Below, piece by piece: positions 1 to 6,436 of a stretch of DNA of 9,316 bases (position 1 is the first letter of the stretch; every line of letters starts with the position of its first letter). This stretch comes from Xanthobacteraceae bacterium. GTDB lineage: Bacteria > Pseudomonadota > Alphaproteobacteria > Rhizobiales > Xanthobacteraceae. Position numbers and translations under genes: made by a program. The DNA lies in assembly GCA_030037185.1 (NCBI GenBank), contig JASHRR010000952.1, positions 1 through 9,316 on the forward strand, in the 5' to 3' direction. Under the pieces are notes generated by a model. It was not told where the DNA came from and ran no database searches. It was given only the letters and a program-made list of their open reading frames with translations.

Positions 1-32
1 ATTGCGGTACCAGTGCCATGCTCCAATAAGCG

Positions 33-62
33 TTGGCGAAAGTAGGAATGGCGTAGTATGAT
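33..62 (+). promoter_or_regulatory. Candidate sigma-70 promoter ahead of the NikR-like ORF
   Basis: TTGGCG at 33-38 and TATGAT at 57-62 are separated by 18 bases, a fair -35/-10 pair. The -10 box sits inside the left arm of the NikR operator at 56-83, so bound NikR would block RNA polymerase directly. This overlap is the main reason for believing the promoter. No start site was measured. Confidence 0.5.
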
Positions 63-83
63 GTCAATAGCAAATCATCATAC
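56..83. promoter_or_regulatory. NikR operator 1 (perfect GTATGA-N16-TCATAC)
   Basis: The half-sites GTATGA (56-61) and TCATAC (78-83) are 16 bases apart, exactly the operator known for NikR at the E. coli nikABCDE promoter. The symmetry extends to nine bases per arm, AGTATGATG at 55-63 against CATCATACT at 76-84. It lies 31 bases upstream of the GTG start of the truncated NikR-like ORF and covers its -10 box. Nickel-loaded NikR tetramer should bind here. The site could also serve a gene leaving to the left of the window. Confidence 0.87.
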
Positions 84-114
84 TTAAATCTCTGACGAGA
101 GAGGCATACAGCGT

Positions 115-318
115 GTGACAATCACACTCGACGAAGATCTTGTAGCCGCGATCGATGCCTTCATGATGGGGCGTTGTTATGCCAACCGCTCCGAGGCGAT
201 TCGCGACATCGCACACTCGGGCCTCTCGCAGACAAATCTCGAAGTGGCAAGGGGCCCGCGATTGCCCTGTTGTGAGCGACGCGCAGATCGAACATTGCAA
301 CTTGCGCCGCAAGTATGA
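115..318 (+). pseudogene. Truncated NikR-like protein, DNA-binding domain only
   Basis: The 67-residue product starts TITLDEDLVAAID and carries YANRSEAIRDIAHSGL, the ribbon-helix-helix fold of NikR and close to the intact copy at 411. Homology fades at about residue 50 (GPRLPC). The whole C-terminal nickel-binding and tetramer domain, with its His/Cys ligands, is absent, and the tail CERRADRTLQLAPQV is unrelated. The used start appears to be GTG at 115. In frame just upstream (106-114) the codons read I-Q-R, which matches the M-Q-R start of E. coli NikR with ATG changed to ATA. A GTG start would therefore remove Arg3, one of the DNA-contacting strand residues, while keeping the two Thr. Purine-rich GAGAGAGG at 97-104 can act as the ribosome site. 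It is either a dead duplicate or a stand-alone RHH protein that could compete with or co-assemble with full NikR. The perfect operator in front of it shows it was once a regulated copy. Confidence 0.7.
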
Positions 319-340
319 CGAACTAAAGAGGCAGACATAC
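313..340. promoter_or_regulatory. NikR operator 2 (GTATGA-N16-ACATAC)
   Basis: GTATGA at 313-318 and ACATAC at 335-340 keep the 16-base spacing, with one mismatch to the consensus. The arms AAGTATG (311-317) and CATACTT (336-342) are perfectly symmetric over seven bases. The site overlaps the stop codon of the truncated NikR-like ORF and lies 70 bases upstream of intact nikR, as expected for autoregulation. Confidence 0.72.
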
Positions 341-343
341 TTG

Positions 344-371
344 ATATGCCAAGGTTGATCGAACCGCATAC
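344..371. promoter_or_regulatory. Candidate NikR operator 3, in tandem with operator 2
   Basis: ATATGC at 344-349 and GCATAC at 366-371 are 16 bases apart. Relative to the GTATG-N18-CATAC core there is one mismatch, A for the first G. The site begins exactly 31 bases after operator 2, about three helical turns, so both would face the same side of the DNA. It is weaker than operators 1 and 2, but the conserved spacing and phasing make chance less likely. Confidence 0.5.
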
Positions 372-384
372 CTAATGGTAAGAT
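355..384 (+). promoter_or_regulatory. Weak candidate promoter for nikR
   Basis: TTGATC at 355-360 and TAAGAT at 379-384 are 18 bases apart and lie just ahead of nikR. The -35 element overlaps operator 3. Both boxes are imperfect, so this is only a candidate. Read-through from the promoter at 33-62 is the alternative. Confidence 0.28.
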
Positions 385-410
385 CGTGCCGCCGCCACTA
401 GGAGGGACCA

Positions 411-884
411 ATGCCGCGCCTGACCATTACGGTTGACGATCATTTTGCCGCGGAAATCGATCGTTTCATGAGCACGCGCGGGTATGCCAATCGGTCAGAG
501 GCAATCCGTGATCTTGCTCGATCCGGTCTGCAGCAGGCCGCAGTTGAAATCGGCGGCCCGCGGCCTTGCGTCGCCGTGCTGATCTACATCTACGACCATG
601 AGATGCGCGACCTTCCCAAGCGGCTGACTCGCGACTTCCATCACCGCCACGACCTCGCACAGACGACACTGCACATGCACCTCGATCATGACAGCTGCCT
701 CGAGGTCACGCTGCTCAAGGGCCGCGGCTCGGAAGTGCAAGAGTTCGCCGACCAAATCATTGCCGAGCGTGGCGTACGACACGGCCACGTCGTCTATCTA
801 CCAGCAGACGGTGCGCACAATCATGGTCGCGGTGAGAGTCATAGTCATTCCCATAAGCACAGCCACCCGCGGCGCGCCTCGTAA
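411..884 (+). CDS. nikR: NikR, nickel-responsive transcriptional repressor
   Basis: The 157-residue cytoplasmic regulator senses Ni(II) and represses nickel uptake genes as a tetramer. Residues 1-45 form the ribbon-helix-helix domain with the DNA-contacting strand R3, T5, T7 and the conserved NRSEAIRDLARSGL. Residues 53-132 are the ACT-like nickel-binding domain, with the high-affinity square-planar ligands present: H77, H88, H90 and C96, one position later than H76/H87/H89/C95 in E. coli. The family block GVRHGHV is also present. E. coli NikR is 133 residues; the extra C-terminal tail (136-152) is rich in His (HSHSHKHSH) and may store or scavenge nickel. The ATG start is fixed by a strong GGAGG at 401-405. 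Operators 2 and 3 lie upstream, implying autorepression. It probably shares a transcript with the permease 133 bases downstream, since no NikR site lies between them. Confidence 0.95.
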   Translation: MPRLTITVDDHFAAEIDRFMSTRGYANRSEAIRDLARSGLQQAAVEIGGPRPCVAVLIYIYDHEMRDLPKRLTRDFHHRHDLAQTTLHMHLDHDSCLEVTLLKGRGSEVQEFADQIIAERGVRHGHVVYLPADGAHNHGRGESHSHSHKHSHPRRAS

Positions 885-922
885 CGGCGCCGGGATGACA
901 GACGTCCCTCAAGTTTCGTTCG

Positions 923-1021
923 ATGTCCACGTGCTTGCGCGAGCGTTATTTGGCGGAGGACCGCGGATATCTCGGGGTGGCAGGCCTCTGCTTGGGCATG
1001 AACATGCGGACTAGGCGATGA
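923..1021 (+). CDS. Possible 32-residue leader ORF overlapping the permease start
   Basis: This short frame (MSTCLRERYLAEDRGYLGV...) sits in the 133-base gap after nikR and ends with TGA overlapping the permease ATG (ATGA at 1018-1021). The permease itself has a poor ribosome site, so stop-start coupling would make sense. No family is recognised. A second small frame (895-1014) covers the same bases and also ends just before the permease. This may be chance. Confidence 0.2.
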   Translation: MSTCLRERYLAEDRGYLGVAGLCLGMNMRTRR

Positions 1022-2082
1022 GCGGCGGTCTATCGGGTATCTTCAGCGACACCGGGAGTAATCTCTCTGGCAAGATACTTGGCATCTACGTCTTGCTGAT
1101 CACTGCTAATGTAGCGGCATGGCTCTGGGCACTGGCCGCCTTTCGCGCCTATCCCGTAGTGCTCGGGACGGCTTTTCTGGCCTATACGTTCGGATTGCGG
1201 CACGCCTTCGACGCTGACCACATTGCCGCTATCGACAACGTAACACGCAAGCTAATGCAGGAAGGCAAGCGGCCTGTTGCGGTTGGACTGTTCTTTTCGC
1301 TCGGACATTCGACCATCGTCACGGGCCTTTCGATCGCGATCGCGGTCACGACTAGCGCCCTTCAATCGCAGTTTGACATGTTTAAAAGCATCGGCGGCGT
1401 CATCGGCACGCTGGTGTCAGCGCTGTTTTTATTTATCATCGCGACCGCAAATATCTTTGTTCTAGTTTCGGTTTATCGAGTGTTTCAAACTGTGAAACGT
1501 GGGGGTCGCTTTATCGAGGAAGACCTCGATCTTATGCTTGCCAATCGGGGATTTTTGTCGCGCATCTTTCGACGCCTGTTTCGCGTTATCGAGCGATCGT
1601 GGCACATGTACCCGTTGGGCTTACTCTTCGGGCTTGGGTTCGACACGGCGACAGAGGTCGGTTTACTTGGTATTTCCGCTACCCAAGCCGCACAGGGGAT
1701 GTCGGCGTGGACGATCCTTGTTTTTCCGGCCCTATTTATGGCAGGCATGACGCTGATGGATGCAACGGACAGCATCTTGATGATGGGGGCCTACGGTTGG
1801 GCGTTTGTAAAGCCGATCCGCAAGCTTTATTACAATCTTACCATCACGGCGGTGTCCGTGGTCATCGCGGTAATCGTCGGTGGTTTAGAGACTCTGAATC
1901 TGATTGGCGACCAGCTGAACCTCACGGACGGCGGAGGATTCTGGGGCGCAGTCGCTACTCTGAACGGCAATTTCGGCATCCTGGGGTACGTGATCGTCGG
2001 TATCTTCATCGCCGCCTGGCTGCTCTCTTATGCAATTTACCGACTCAACCGCCACGACGAAATCGAGGTGTATCCAGCCTGA
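1018..2082 (+). CDS. NiCoT-family nickel/cobalt permease (HoxN/HupN/NixA type)
   Basis: The 354-residue inner-membrane secondary transporter takes up Ni(II), possibly also Co(II), for enzymes such as [NiFe] hydrogenase or urease. All family signatures are present in order: RHAFDADHIAAIDN at 61-74 (the HX4DH motif of helix II, needed for transport), FFSLGHSTIV at 92-101, LGFDTATEVGLL at 206-217 and GMTLMDATDSILM at 243-255. Seven to eight hydrophobic segments and a large charged loop near 158-195 fit the usual topology, and the length is typical. The ATG at 1018 follows an in-frame TAG at 1012, so no longer start exists; the ribosome site is weak. Placement after nikR, with NikR boxes upstream of both, indicates a nickel-repressed uptake operon. 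Metal preference between nickel and cobalt cannot be settled from sequence; NikR control argues for nickel. Confidence 0.93.
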   Translation: MSGGLSGIFSDTGSNLSGKILGIYVLLITANVAAWLWALAAFRAYPVVLGTAFLAYTFGLRHAFDADHIAAIDNVTRKLMQEGKRPVAVGLFFSLGHSTIVTGLSIAIAVTTSALQSQFDMFKSIGGVIGTLVSALFLFIIATANIFVLVSVYRVFQTVKRGGRFIEEDLDLMLANRGFLSRIFRRLFRVIERSWHMYPLGLLFGLGFDTATEVGLLGISATQAAQGMSAWTILVFPALFMAGMTLMDATDSILMMGAYGWAFVKPIRKLYYNLTITAVSVVIAVIVGGLETLNLIGDQLNLTDGGGFWGAVATLNGNFGILGYVIVGIFIAAWLLSYAIYRLNRHDEIEVYPA

Positions 2083-2409
2083 TCAGTGCGTGATCGTAAA
2101 GCCAGCCGTGAGTTCCGTTCAGCGTCATTCGCGTCGTTTTCTTCGCAGCCACGCCACGTCCTCATCCGAAACTCACCGTGAAAACAGACGGGGCCGTGCG
2201 ACGTGTCGAGCAATCCTCCGGTGTCGATTAAAATCCAGGGAGTCGCCATCGATCATTTCGTCTCCTCTTCACCACGCGGGCCGCCGCCAATGCCAATCAG
2301 ATGCAAGCTGTCGCAATCGGATGGATGTCGCAGCGCCCTGGCCTTGGGGTTGTGCCACGCGCTGTGTCACGTGCGGTCCCGGAGGTTAGACAGCCCAAGC
2401 CGCATTATA
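2083..2409. other. Intergenic stretch without a convincing gene
   Basis: No clear coding region lies between the permease and the LysR gene. On the minus strand a TCTCCTC complement (2261-2267) gives a good ribosome site ahead of an ATG at 2256, but that frame encodes only about 27 residues (MIDGDSLDFNRHRRIA...). A frame from 2249 gives 70 residues but runs into the permease. Neither resembles a family I know. No strong terminator hairpin follows the permease. Confidence 0.4.
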
Positions 2410-2437
2410 GTATGAGGTTATTGGCAAAAGTGCATAC
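2410..2437. promoter_or_regulatory. NikR operator 4 (GTATGA-N16-GCATAC) before the LysR gene
   Basis: GTATGA at 2410-2415 and GCATAC at 2432-2437 keep the exact 16-base spacing with one mismatch to consensus. The GTATG-N18-CATAC core, identical to operators 1 and 2, is fixed at ten positions, so a chance copy in a window this size is improbable. It lies 35 bases upstream of the LysR start, where a repressor could act. Nickel control of the LysR gene, or of something lost from here, is inferred. Confidence 0.6.
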
Positions 2438-2472
2438 GATCGAAGCGGCGCGCCGGCCCGCATGAGAGTTTA

Positions 2473-3402
2473 ATGGAGCACCTGGAAGACATCGTCGTAT
2501 TTGCGCGCGTCGTGGAAAAAGGAAGCTTTACCGCGGCGGGAAAGGAGCTCCGGAAGTCGACATCGGCAGTCAGCAAGCACGTCAGCCGATTAGAGGACAC
2601 GCTTTCGCTCAAGCTTCTACATCGCTCGACCCACCATCTGGCACTGACCGAGCCTGGTACGGTGTTTTATGAGCATTGCACGCGGATCATTGCTGAGCTG
2701 GAACAGGCCCGGGCGGATGCAGCCGGATTGAGCGGAGAAGTGAAGGGGCTGCTGAGGGTTCACGCCAGCCCCGGCGTCGGGCAAAGCCTGGTCTCGCCAG
2801 CGATCGTTAACTTCGGGGAAAGCTACACGGCGGCGACCACCGAGCTGACGATCAGCGAGATCACCGCCAATGTCATGAAGCGCGGTGTTGATGTCATGGT
2901 TTGCAGTCGATATTACGGCCAGGAGGGTACCTTTCATAGCAGCCTAGTCGGTCGAGATTTGGGGCCGACACCGTACGTCGTCTGCGCTTCGCCAGCATAT
3001 TTTACGAGGGCAGGAAGGCCGGAAAGCCCGCCTGACCTGCAAAAACATAACTGCCTTTTGCATATCACGCAGAAGCGCAAGCCCAACGAATGGCAGTTTG
3101 CCGACAAGGACGAGTCGTGGACGGTGCGCGTAGCCGGGAGGTTTCGTTCCAATCTTGAGAACGCCGTGCTGACGGCAGCGCTCCGCGGAGTGGGGATCGC
3201 CAGGCTTCCGCAGTACAGCGTGAGCCGCGATTTGGCCGCCGGGCGCCTAACGGCGATCTTCCCCGGCATGGTGCAATCAGATCGGATGGTGCAAGTCTTC
3301 TATCCGCGTAGCAAATATGTACCGCGCAAGACACGGGCATTCATCGAGTGCCTCGAAAGGTGCTACAGGCAGTCCCTCGCTCTCGCTCATCAGGTCACAT
3401 AG
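2473..3402 (+). CDS. LysR-family transcriptional regulator
   Basis: The 309-residue protein has a winged helix-turn-helix at about 1-60 (FTAAGKELRKSTSAVSKHVSRLED, then LLHRSTHHLALTEPG) and a substrate-binding effector domain from about 90 to 300, typical of the family in length and layout. The helix region has the AVSKHVSRLE form seen in the CrgA/AaeR-like branch. The ATG at 2473 has GAGAG at 2464-2468. It lies 157 bases upstream of, and on the same strand as, the decarboxylase-like remnant and the CHR transporter pair, which it may control, although LysR genes more often diverge from their targets. The NikR-like box at 2410-2437 would put it under nickel control. The effector is unknown. Confidence 0.9.
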   Translation: MEHLEDIVVFARVVEKGSFTAAGKELRKSTSAVSKHVSRLEDTLSLKLLHRSTHHLALTEPGTVFYEHCTRIIAELEQARADAAGLSGEVKGLLRVHASPGVGQSLVSPAIVNFGESYTAATTELTISEITANVMKRGVDVMVCSRYYGQEGTFHSSLVGRDLGPTPYVVCASPAYFTRAGRPESPPDLQKHNCLLHITQKRKPNEWQFADKDESWTVRVAGRFRSNLENAVLTAALRGVGIARLPQYSVSRDLAAGRLTAIFPGMVQSDRMVQVFYPRSKYVPRKTRAFIECLERCYRQSLALAHQVT

Positions 3403-3559
3403 GCTCGGTGCGGCAAAACCGTTTTTCCAAATACCAGACTACCCTTTCGCACCGCCTCCTCCCTATCACATGTCTCGAAAAGGCCGACGGCGTGGCGGCT
3501 CTGCCGGTGATTCCCGGCCTTTCGGCCGAAAACCGCTTGAGCCTGCGTGAGGGACTATT

Positions 3560-3997
3560 TTGTCGAAGCTTTCCTTGATCCTAGCTTGCGGCGACTACGA
3601 CATTGTCCGCCCCCTCTCCGACGGAGCGGTCAGGCCTGATGGCATCGATCTCAATGTTCTCACCGACATAGATTCCACGACCCGCCATTGGCGCTTCCTG
3701 CGCAACGGGGAGTTGAAAATTGGGCGCGCCTTCGAACGGGCGAAAGCGCCCGCGCGAAGCGCCTGGCCGATCGACGGGTCGTGCCGCTCGCGGTACCGCG
3801 AGGTATGCGAAGAACAAGAGAGGCTATTGGGGCACGACCCTTGGCGCTACGGCCTCTCCGAGCAGAACCGGAATAACCTTGAAATCTTGATCGGATACGC
3901 GCACGAGCAAGGCCTAATCCGGCGGAAGCCCGCGCCAGAGGACCTCTTCATCGACGTCTTCCAGGGCCGCAAGCGTGGCGAGGAGTATCGGATTTGA
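3560..3997 (+). pseudogene. Internally deleted 4,5-dihydroxyphthalate-decarboxylase-like / substrate-binding protein
   Basis: The 145-residue frame keeps the two ends of a protein usually a little over 300 residues long. The N-terminus (LACGDYDIVRPLSDG, RPDGIDL, TRHWRFLRN) and C-terminus (YREVCEEQERLLGHDPW, NNLEILIGYAHEQGLI, ELF-like EDLFIDVFQGRKRGEE) both look native, but they are joined at about residue 52, so most of the middle is gone. Between 3751 and 3792 the family-like sequence RAKRLADRRVVPLA is read in another frame, while the native frame resumes at 3794 with YREV. Two compensating indels therefore scramble residues 65-78. TTG at 3560 is the start, with GAGGG at 3549-3553 six bases ahead. 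Members have a periplasmic-binding-protein fold, often without a signal peptide, as here. The reading frame stays open and its stop overlaps the next gene (TTGA), so translation through it may still serve the transporter. Loss of function is inferred from the deletion. Confidence 0.75.
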
Positions 3998-4668
3998 CGG
4001 ATCGGCGGCGCCAGACAGATTCTGTTGCACCCCGCGAACATCCCCAAAGGGACACGCTTGTTGACGAAGACGGAACTGCGGTGGACACGCCGTCCAGACC
4101 TTCGCCAGCCGTCGATCTACGTGCGATCGCCCAAATCAACCTATTGATCGGCCTTTCGAGCTTTGGGGGCGGCCTTGTCTCCTGGTTCGTCCGAGAGCTG
4201 ACCGAACAGCGAGGATGGATCACCAATCGAGACCTGCTCAGCGGGTTTGCGCTGTGCCAGATGATGCCAGGTCCATCCACGGTCAACCTGACTCTCTATT
4301 TTGGCTTCATGCTGAGAGGCATCCGGGGAGCGGCGGCCGCCTGGTTGACTCTTGTCGGGCCGCCGTCGTTGCTTACCCTCGGCATCTACATCGCGTACAC
4401 GCACGCCTCCCTGACTGGCGTGATGCAAGTCGCGCTTGAAGGTGTCGCTGCGACGGCGACAGGCTTCAATATCGCAACCGGAATCAATGCCGGCTGGAGA
4501 AACCGCGGTTGGCGAACATTCACGGTCGCAGGCCTCGTCTTCGTGGCAGTCACGATGCTCCACGTACCAATCCTGTGGGTCGTCCTGATCGCCGCTCCCC
4601 TCAGCCTGGCTACGACGTGGCGCGACAACGAACGCCCCGATGAAGAGAGGGCTGCGCCTTATGAGTGA
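3994..4668 (+). CDS. CHR-family chromate transporter, first half-size subunit
   Basis: The 224-residue membrane protein holds one CHR domain at about 45-205. Visible marks are the LIGLSSFGGGLVSWFVREL block at 50-68, the RGWIT and FALCQMMPGPSTVNL motif (the conserved PGP), and further hydrophobic helices to about 207. Short CHR proteins work as pairs with opposite topology, exporting chromate or sulfate-like anions across the inner membrane. The TTG at 3994 overlaps the upstream stop (TTGA) and gives a charged 40-residue leader. A GTG at 4081 would start nearer the domain and is a real alternative. The stop overlaps the next gene by eight bases, so the two halves are co-translated. The substrate is assumed from the family. 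Confidence 0.85.
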   Translation: MTDRRRQTDSVAPREHPQRDTLVDEDGTAVDTPSRPSPAVDLRAIAQINLLIGLSSFGGGLVSWFVRELTEQRGWITNRDLLSGFALCQMMPGPSTVNLTLYFGFMLRGIRGAAAAWLTLVGPPSLLTLGIYIAYTHASLTGVMQVALEGVAATATGFNIATGINAGWRNRGWRTFTVAGLVFVAVTMLHVPILWVVLIAAPLSLATTWRDNERPDEERAAPYE

Positions 4669-5188
4669 AACCCTTTGGGCCTTGGTGCGGGTCTTTGTGC
4701 CACTATCCTTGGTGTCGTTTGGGGGCGCAAGGACGATCCTTCCCGACATCGAGCATCAGGCCATCGCACATCAATGGGTGACACACACCGACTTCGTCGA
4801 GATTTTCGCCATAGCGCGGGCGGCTCCCGGCCCCGGCACCACGATGGTGACGCTCGTCGGTTGGAAGGCCGCGGGCTGGCTGGGCGCACTCGTGGCTTCG
4901 CTCGCCATCTATGTTCCTGCTGGCCTCATGCTTTTATTCGTATCGTTATTGTGGCGTCGGCACCAAGGCTCGCCCTGGCGCCGGAGGCTTGAGCGTGCCT
5001 TCGCGCCAATCTCGATCGGATTGATTTTGGCAGGAGCTGTCGTGGTCCTGAACGCGAGCGGAGGCGGCGTTCTGGCTTATAGCGTCGCCGCGGCTGCCGC
5101 GGCAGCTTTGCGGTTGCGCCAGGTTCATCCGCTGTTTCTGTTGGGGGCGGGCGGCAGCGTCTTTGCGTTCACGTTGCTGGTGTTATAG
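4661..5188 (+). CDS. CHR-family chromate transporter, second half-size subunit
   Basis: The 175-residue partner of the preceding gene carries the second CHR domain: VPLSLVSFGGARTILPDIEH near the start, then FAIARAAPGPGTTMVTLVGW with the PGP motif, then a hydrophobic C-terminal half. I chose ATG at 4661 because GAAGAGAGG at 4642-4650 is well spaced for it and because ATGAGTGA forms an eight-base overlap with the upstream stop. An ATG at 4640 would add seven residues but lies under the ribosome site. Together the two subunits should make one functional transporter. No terminator is obvious after 5188. Confidence 0.86.
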   Translation: MSETLWALVRVFVPLSLVSFGGARTILPDIEHQAIAHQWVTHTDFVEIFAIARAAPGPGTTMVTLVGWKAAGWLGALVASLAIYVPAGLMLLFVSLLWRRHQGSPWRRRLERAFAPISIGLILAGAVVVLNASGGGVLAYSVAAAAAAALRLRQVHPLFLLGAGGSVFAFTLLVL

Positions 5189-5645
5189 GCGCCAGATTTA
5201 TCCGGCCAAACGAGCAAAATGGTTTTGCAGTTATGTATCTAAGCTAATTGCTTGCCCGAATGCGTCATGCAAGACTTGCCGCCCGTCATCACGAAGTCTT
5301 TGCCCGTTCCACTTTGAACTGAAAGCACCTCCGTCGCCGCGCCGATTTCCTTGTCCGAATGCGCCCCGTTCACGATCGCGAGTTCGCCCGGTTCTGCACC
5401 GCTTCGATGAATTCGCGCAAAATAGTTCATCGTTCTGCGGGATTGCGTCACTGATGTTGCCCAAAGCTCCCGTCCATTGCGACGCTCGGGCTAAGCTCAC
5501 CGTCACACCGGTGTTACATTGCTCCTGCGGCCCCCGACGCGCCTCAAGAGCACCATGACCAATTTCCAGAATCCTCGATCGCCAAGTATCGTTCCCAATC
5601 CTTTGGAAGAAGACCACTGGCTTGGGCGCGACCAATGTAATAGGC
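5189..5645. other. Gene-poor stretch with unrecognised minus-strand frames
   Basis: No family is recognised here. On the minus strand a 134-residue frame (5231-5635) and, in another frame, a 70-residue one (5239-5451) are open. The second has a more natural composition (ELAIVNGAHSDKEIGAATEV...). They could be pieces of one frameshifted gene, in keeping with the damaged genes to the right, but there is no motif to prove it. Plus-strand frames are Cys/Ser/Pro/Arg-rich and look like antisense noise. Confidence 0.3.
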
Positions 5646-6343
5646 CTATAATTTAATCGCGTGTTTGGTCCGTCGGAGGGTTTGTCCGAAACGGCTTAGC
5701 TCCTCGGCTGTTAGCTCGGCTACGCGGCCGAGCACCGATGCGTGATAGAGCGCCTCGGCATTCTCCGTAAAGTGTATGCAGTCCATCAGTCCATCAGCAG
5801 CGCCGGCAATGTTTCCGCAACCACGACCTCGCCGTGCGCGCGGATGACAAGTGCATAGTGCGGCCCGAGTGTGGCGGCGAGCGCGCGCCCCTGATCCGGC
5901 GAACTGACGTGGTCCGGATCAGGATGGAACGGAATGCCGCTTGCCCAGCGTACCGCATGGTTCTTGATTGGCCGGAGCGGCACATCCTTGACTAGGCTGA
6001 AGATGGTGGTGAGATCGTGGTGGTAGTGCGCGATTGCGTAGACATCTGCGCGTGCCTTATAGAGCTCGGTATGTATGTAAACCTCGGAGGGCGGTCGTTC
6101 TCCTTCCGGCCCTTCAATCACGTGACCGTCCATATTGCACACGAGAAGGCATTCCGGCCGCATCTCGGCGCGACCGTGATGGATTGGCTGAATTAGGATT
6201 GCATTGCGGTCCGGCAGGCGTGCGCTGACATGACCGCTGTAGCCGAGGATGCGCTCGCTGACGAGGAGCCGAGTGATCGCCGCGATTTCGTGACGCAGGC
6301 GTTGCTCAACGTCCATGTTCTTGTCTTCGATCTGACCGCGCAT
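5646..6343 (-). pseudogene. Class II aldolase/adducin-family protein, frameshifted by an 8-bp duplication
   Basis: The open part encodes 185 residues from ATG at 6343 (AGGGAG ribosome site at 6349-6354) and stops early at 5786. Family marks are the phosphate-loop-like GYSGHVSAR at 34-42, RPPSEVYIH at 83-91, the metal-binding IAHYHH at 104-109 and IRAHGEVVVAETL at 168-180, whose His is the third metal ligand. Immediately after the stop, another frame continues as CIHFTENAEALYHASV and runs to a TAG at 5646-5648. Removing one copy of the 8-bp tandem repeat at 5779-5794 restores a single frame of 229 residues, normal for the family. Such enzymes use a divalent metal for aldol cleavage, dehydration or decarboxylation of small sugars or hydroxy acids; the substrate is unknown. 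The shortened protein keeps the metal ligands but lacks the C-terminal helices. An ATG at 6397 would add 18 residues but has no ribosome site. Confidence 0.85.
5779..5794. repeat. Exact 8-bp tandem duplication causing a frameshift
   Basis: CAGTCCAT occurs twice head to tail (5779-5786 and 5787-5794). On the minus strand this is ATGGACTG twice, and the second copy creates the TGA that ends the aldolase early. The shift of eight bases equals the two-base frame offset between the two aldolase frames, so this duplication alone explains the break. Replication slippage is the likely cause. Confidence 0.9.
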
Positions 6344-6436
6344 CGAGTCTCCCTGGGATTTGACAATCCCGATTGCAGGACGGGTACGATAAGACAAGCG
6401 TCAGGTCGCGGTAGGGCCTGAATTGGAAAGACAGTC

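Noticed and set aside
64..411. 115-residue minus-strand frame across both nikR promoters
   Set aside because: It runs antisense to the NikR-like ORF and over the operators, with no family likeness.
3515..3531. Short hairpin CGGCC-TTTC-GGCCG overlapping the palindrome TTTCGGCCGAAA, downstream of the LysR gene
   Set aside because: The five-base stem has no T-run after it, so a terminator is not supported; the 12-base palindrome might be an operator but nothing ties it to a regulator.
4141..4749. 202-residue minus-strand frame
   Set aside because: It is antisense to the two CHR genes, rich in Arg/Ser/Asp, and has no motif.
5163..5558. 131-residue plus-strand frame after the CHR pair
   Set aside because: Its Cys/Ser/Pro/Arg-rich composition suggests noise opposite the minus-strand frames.
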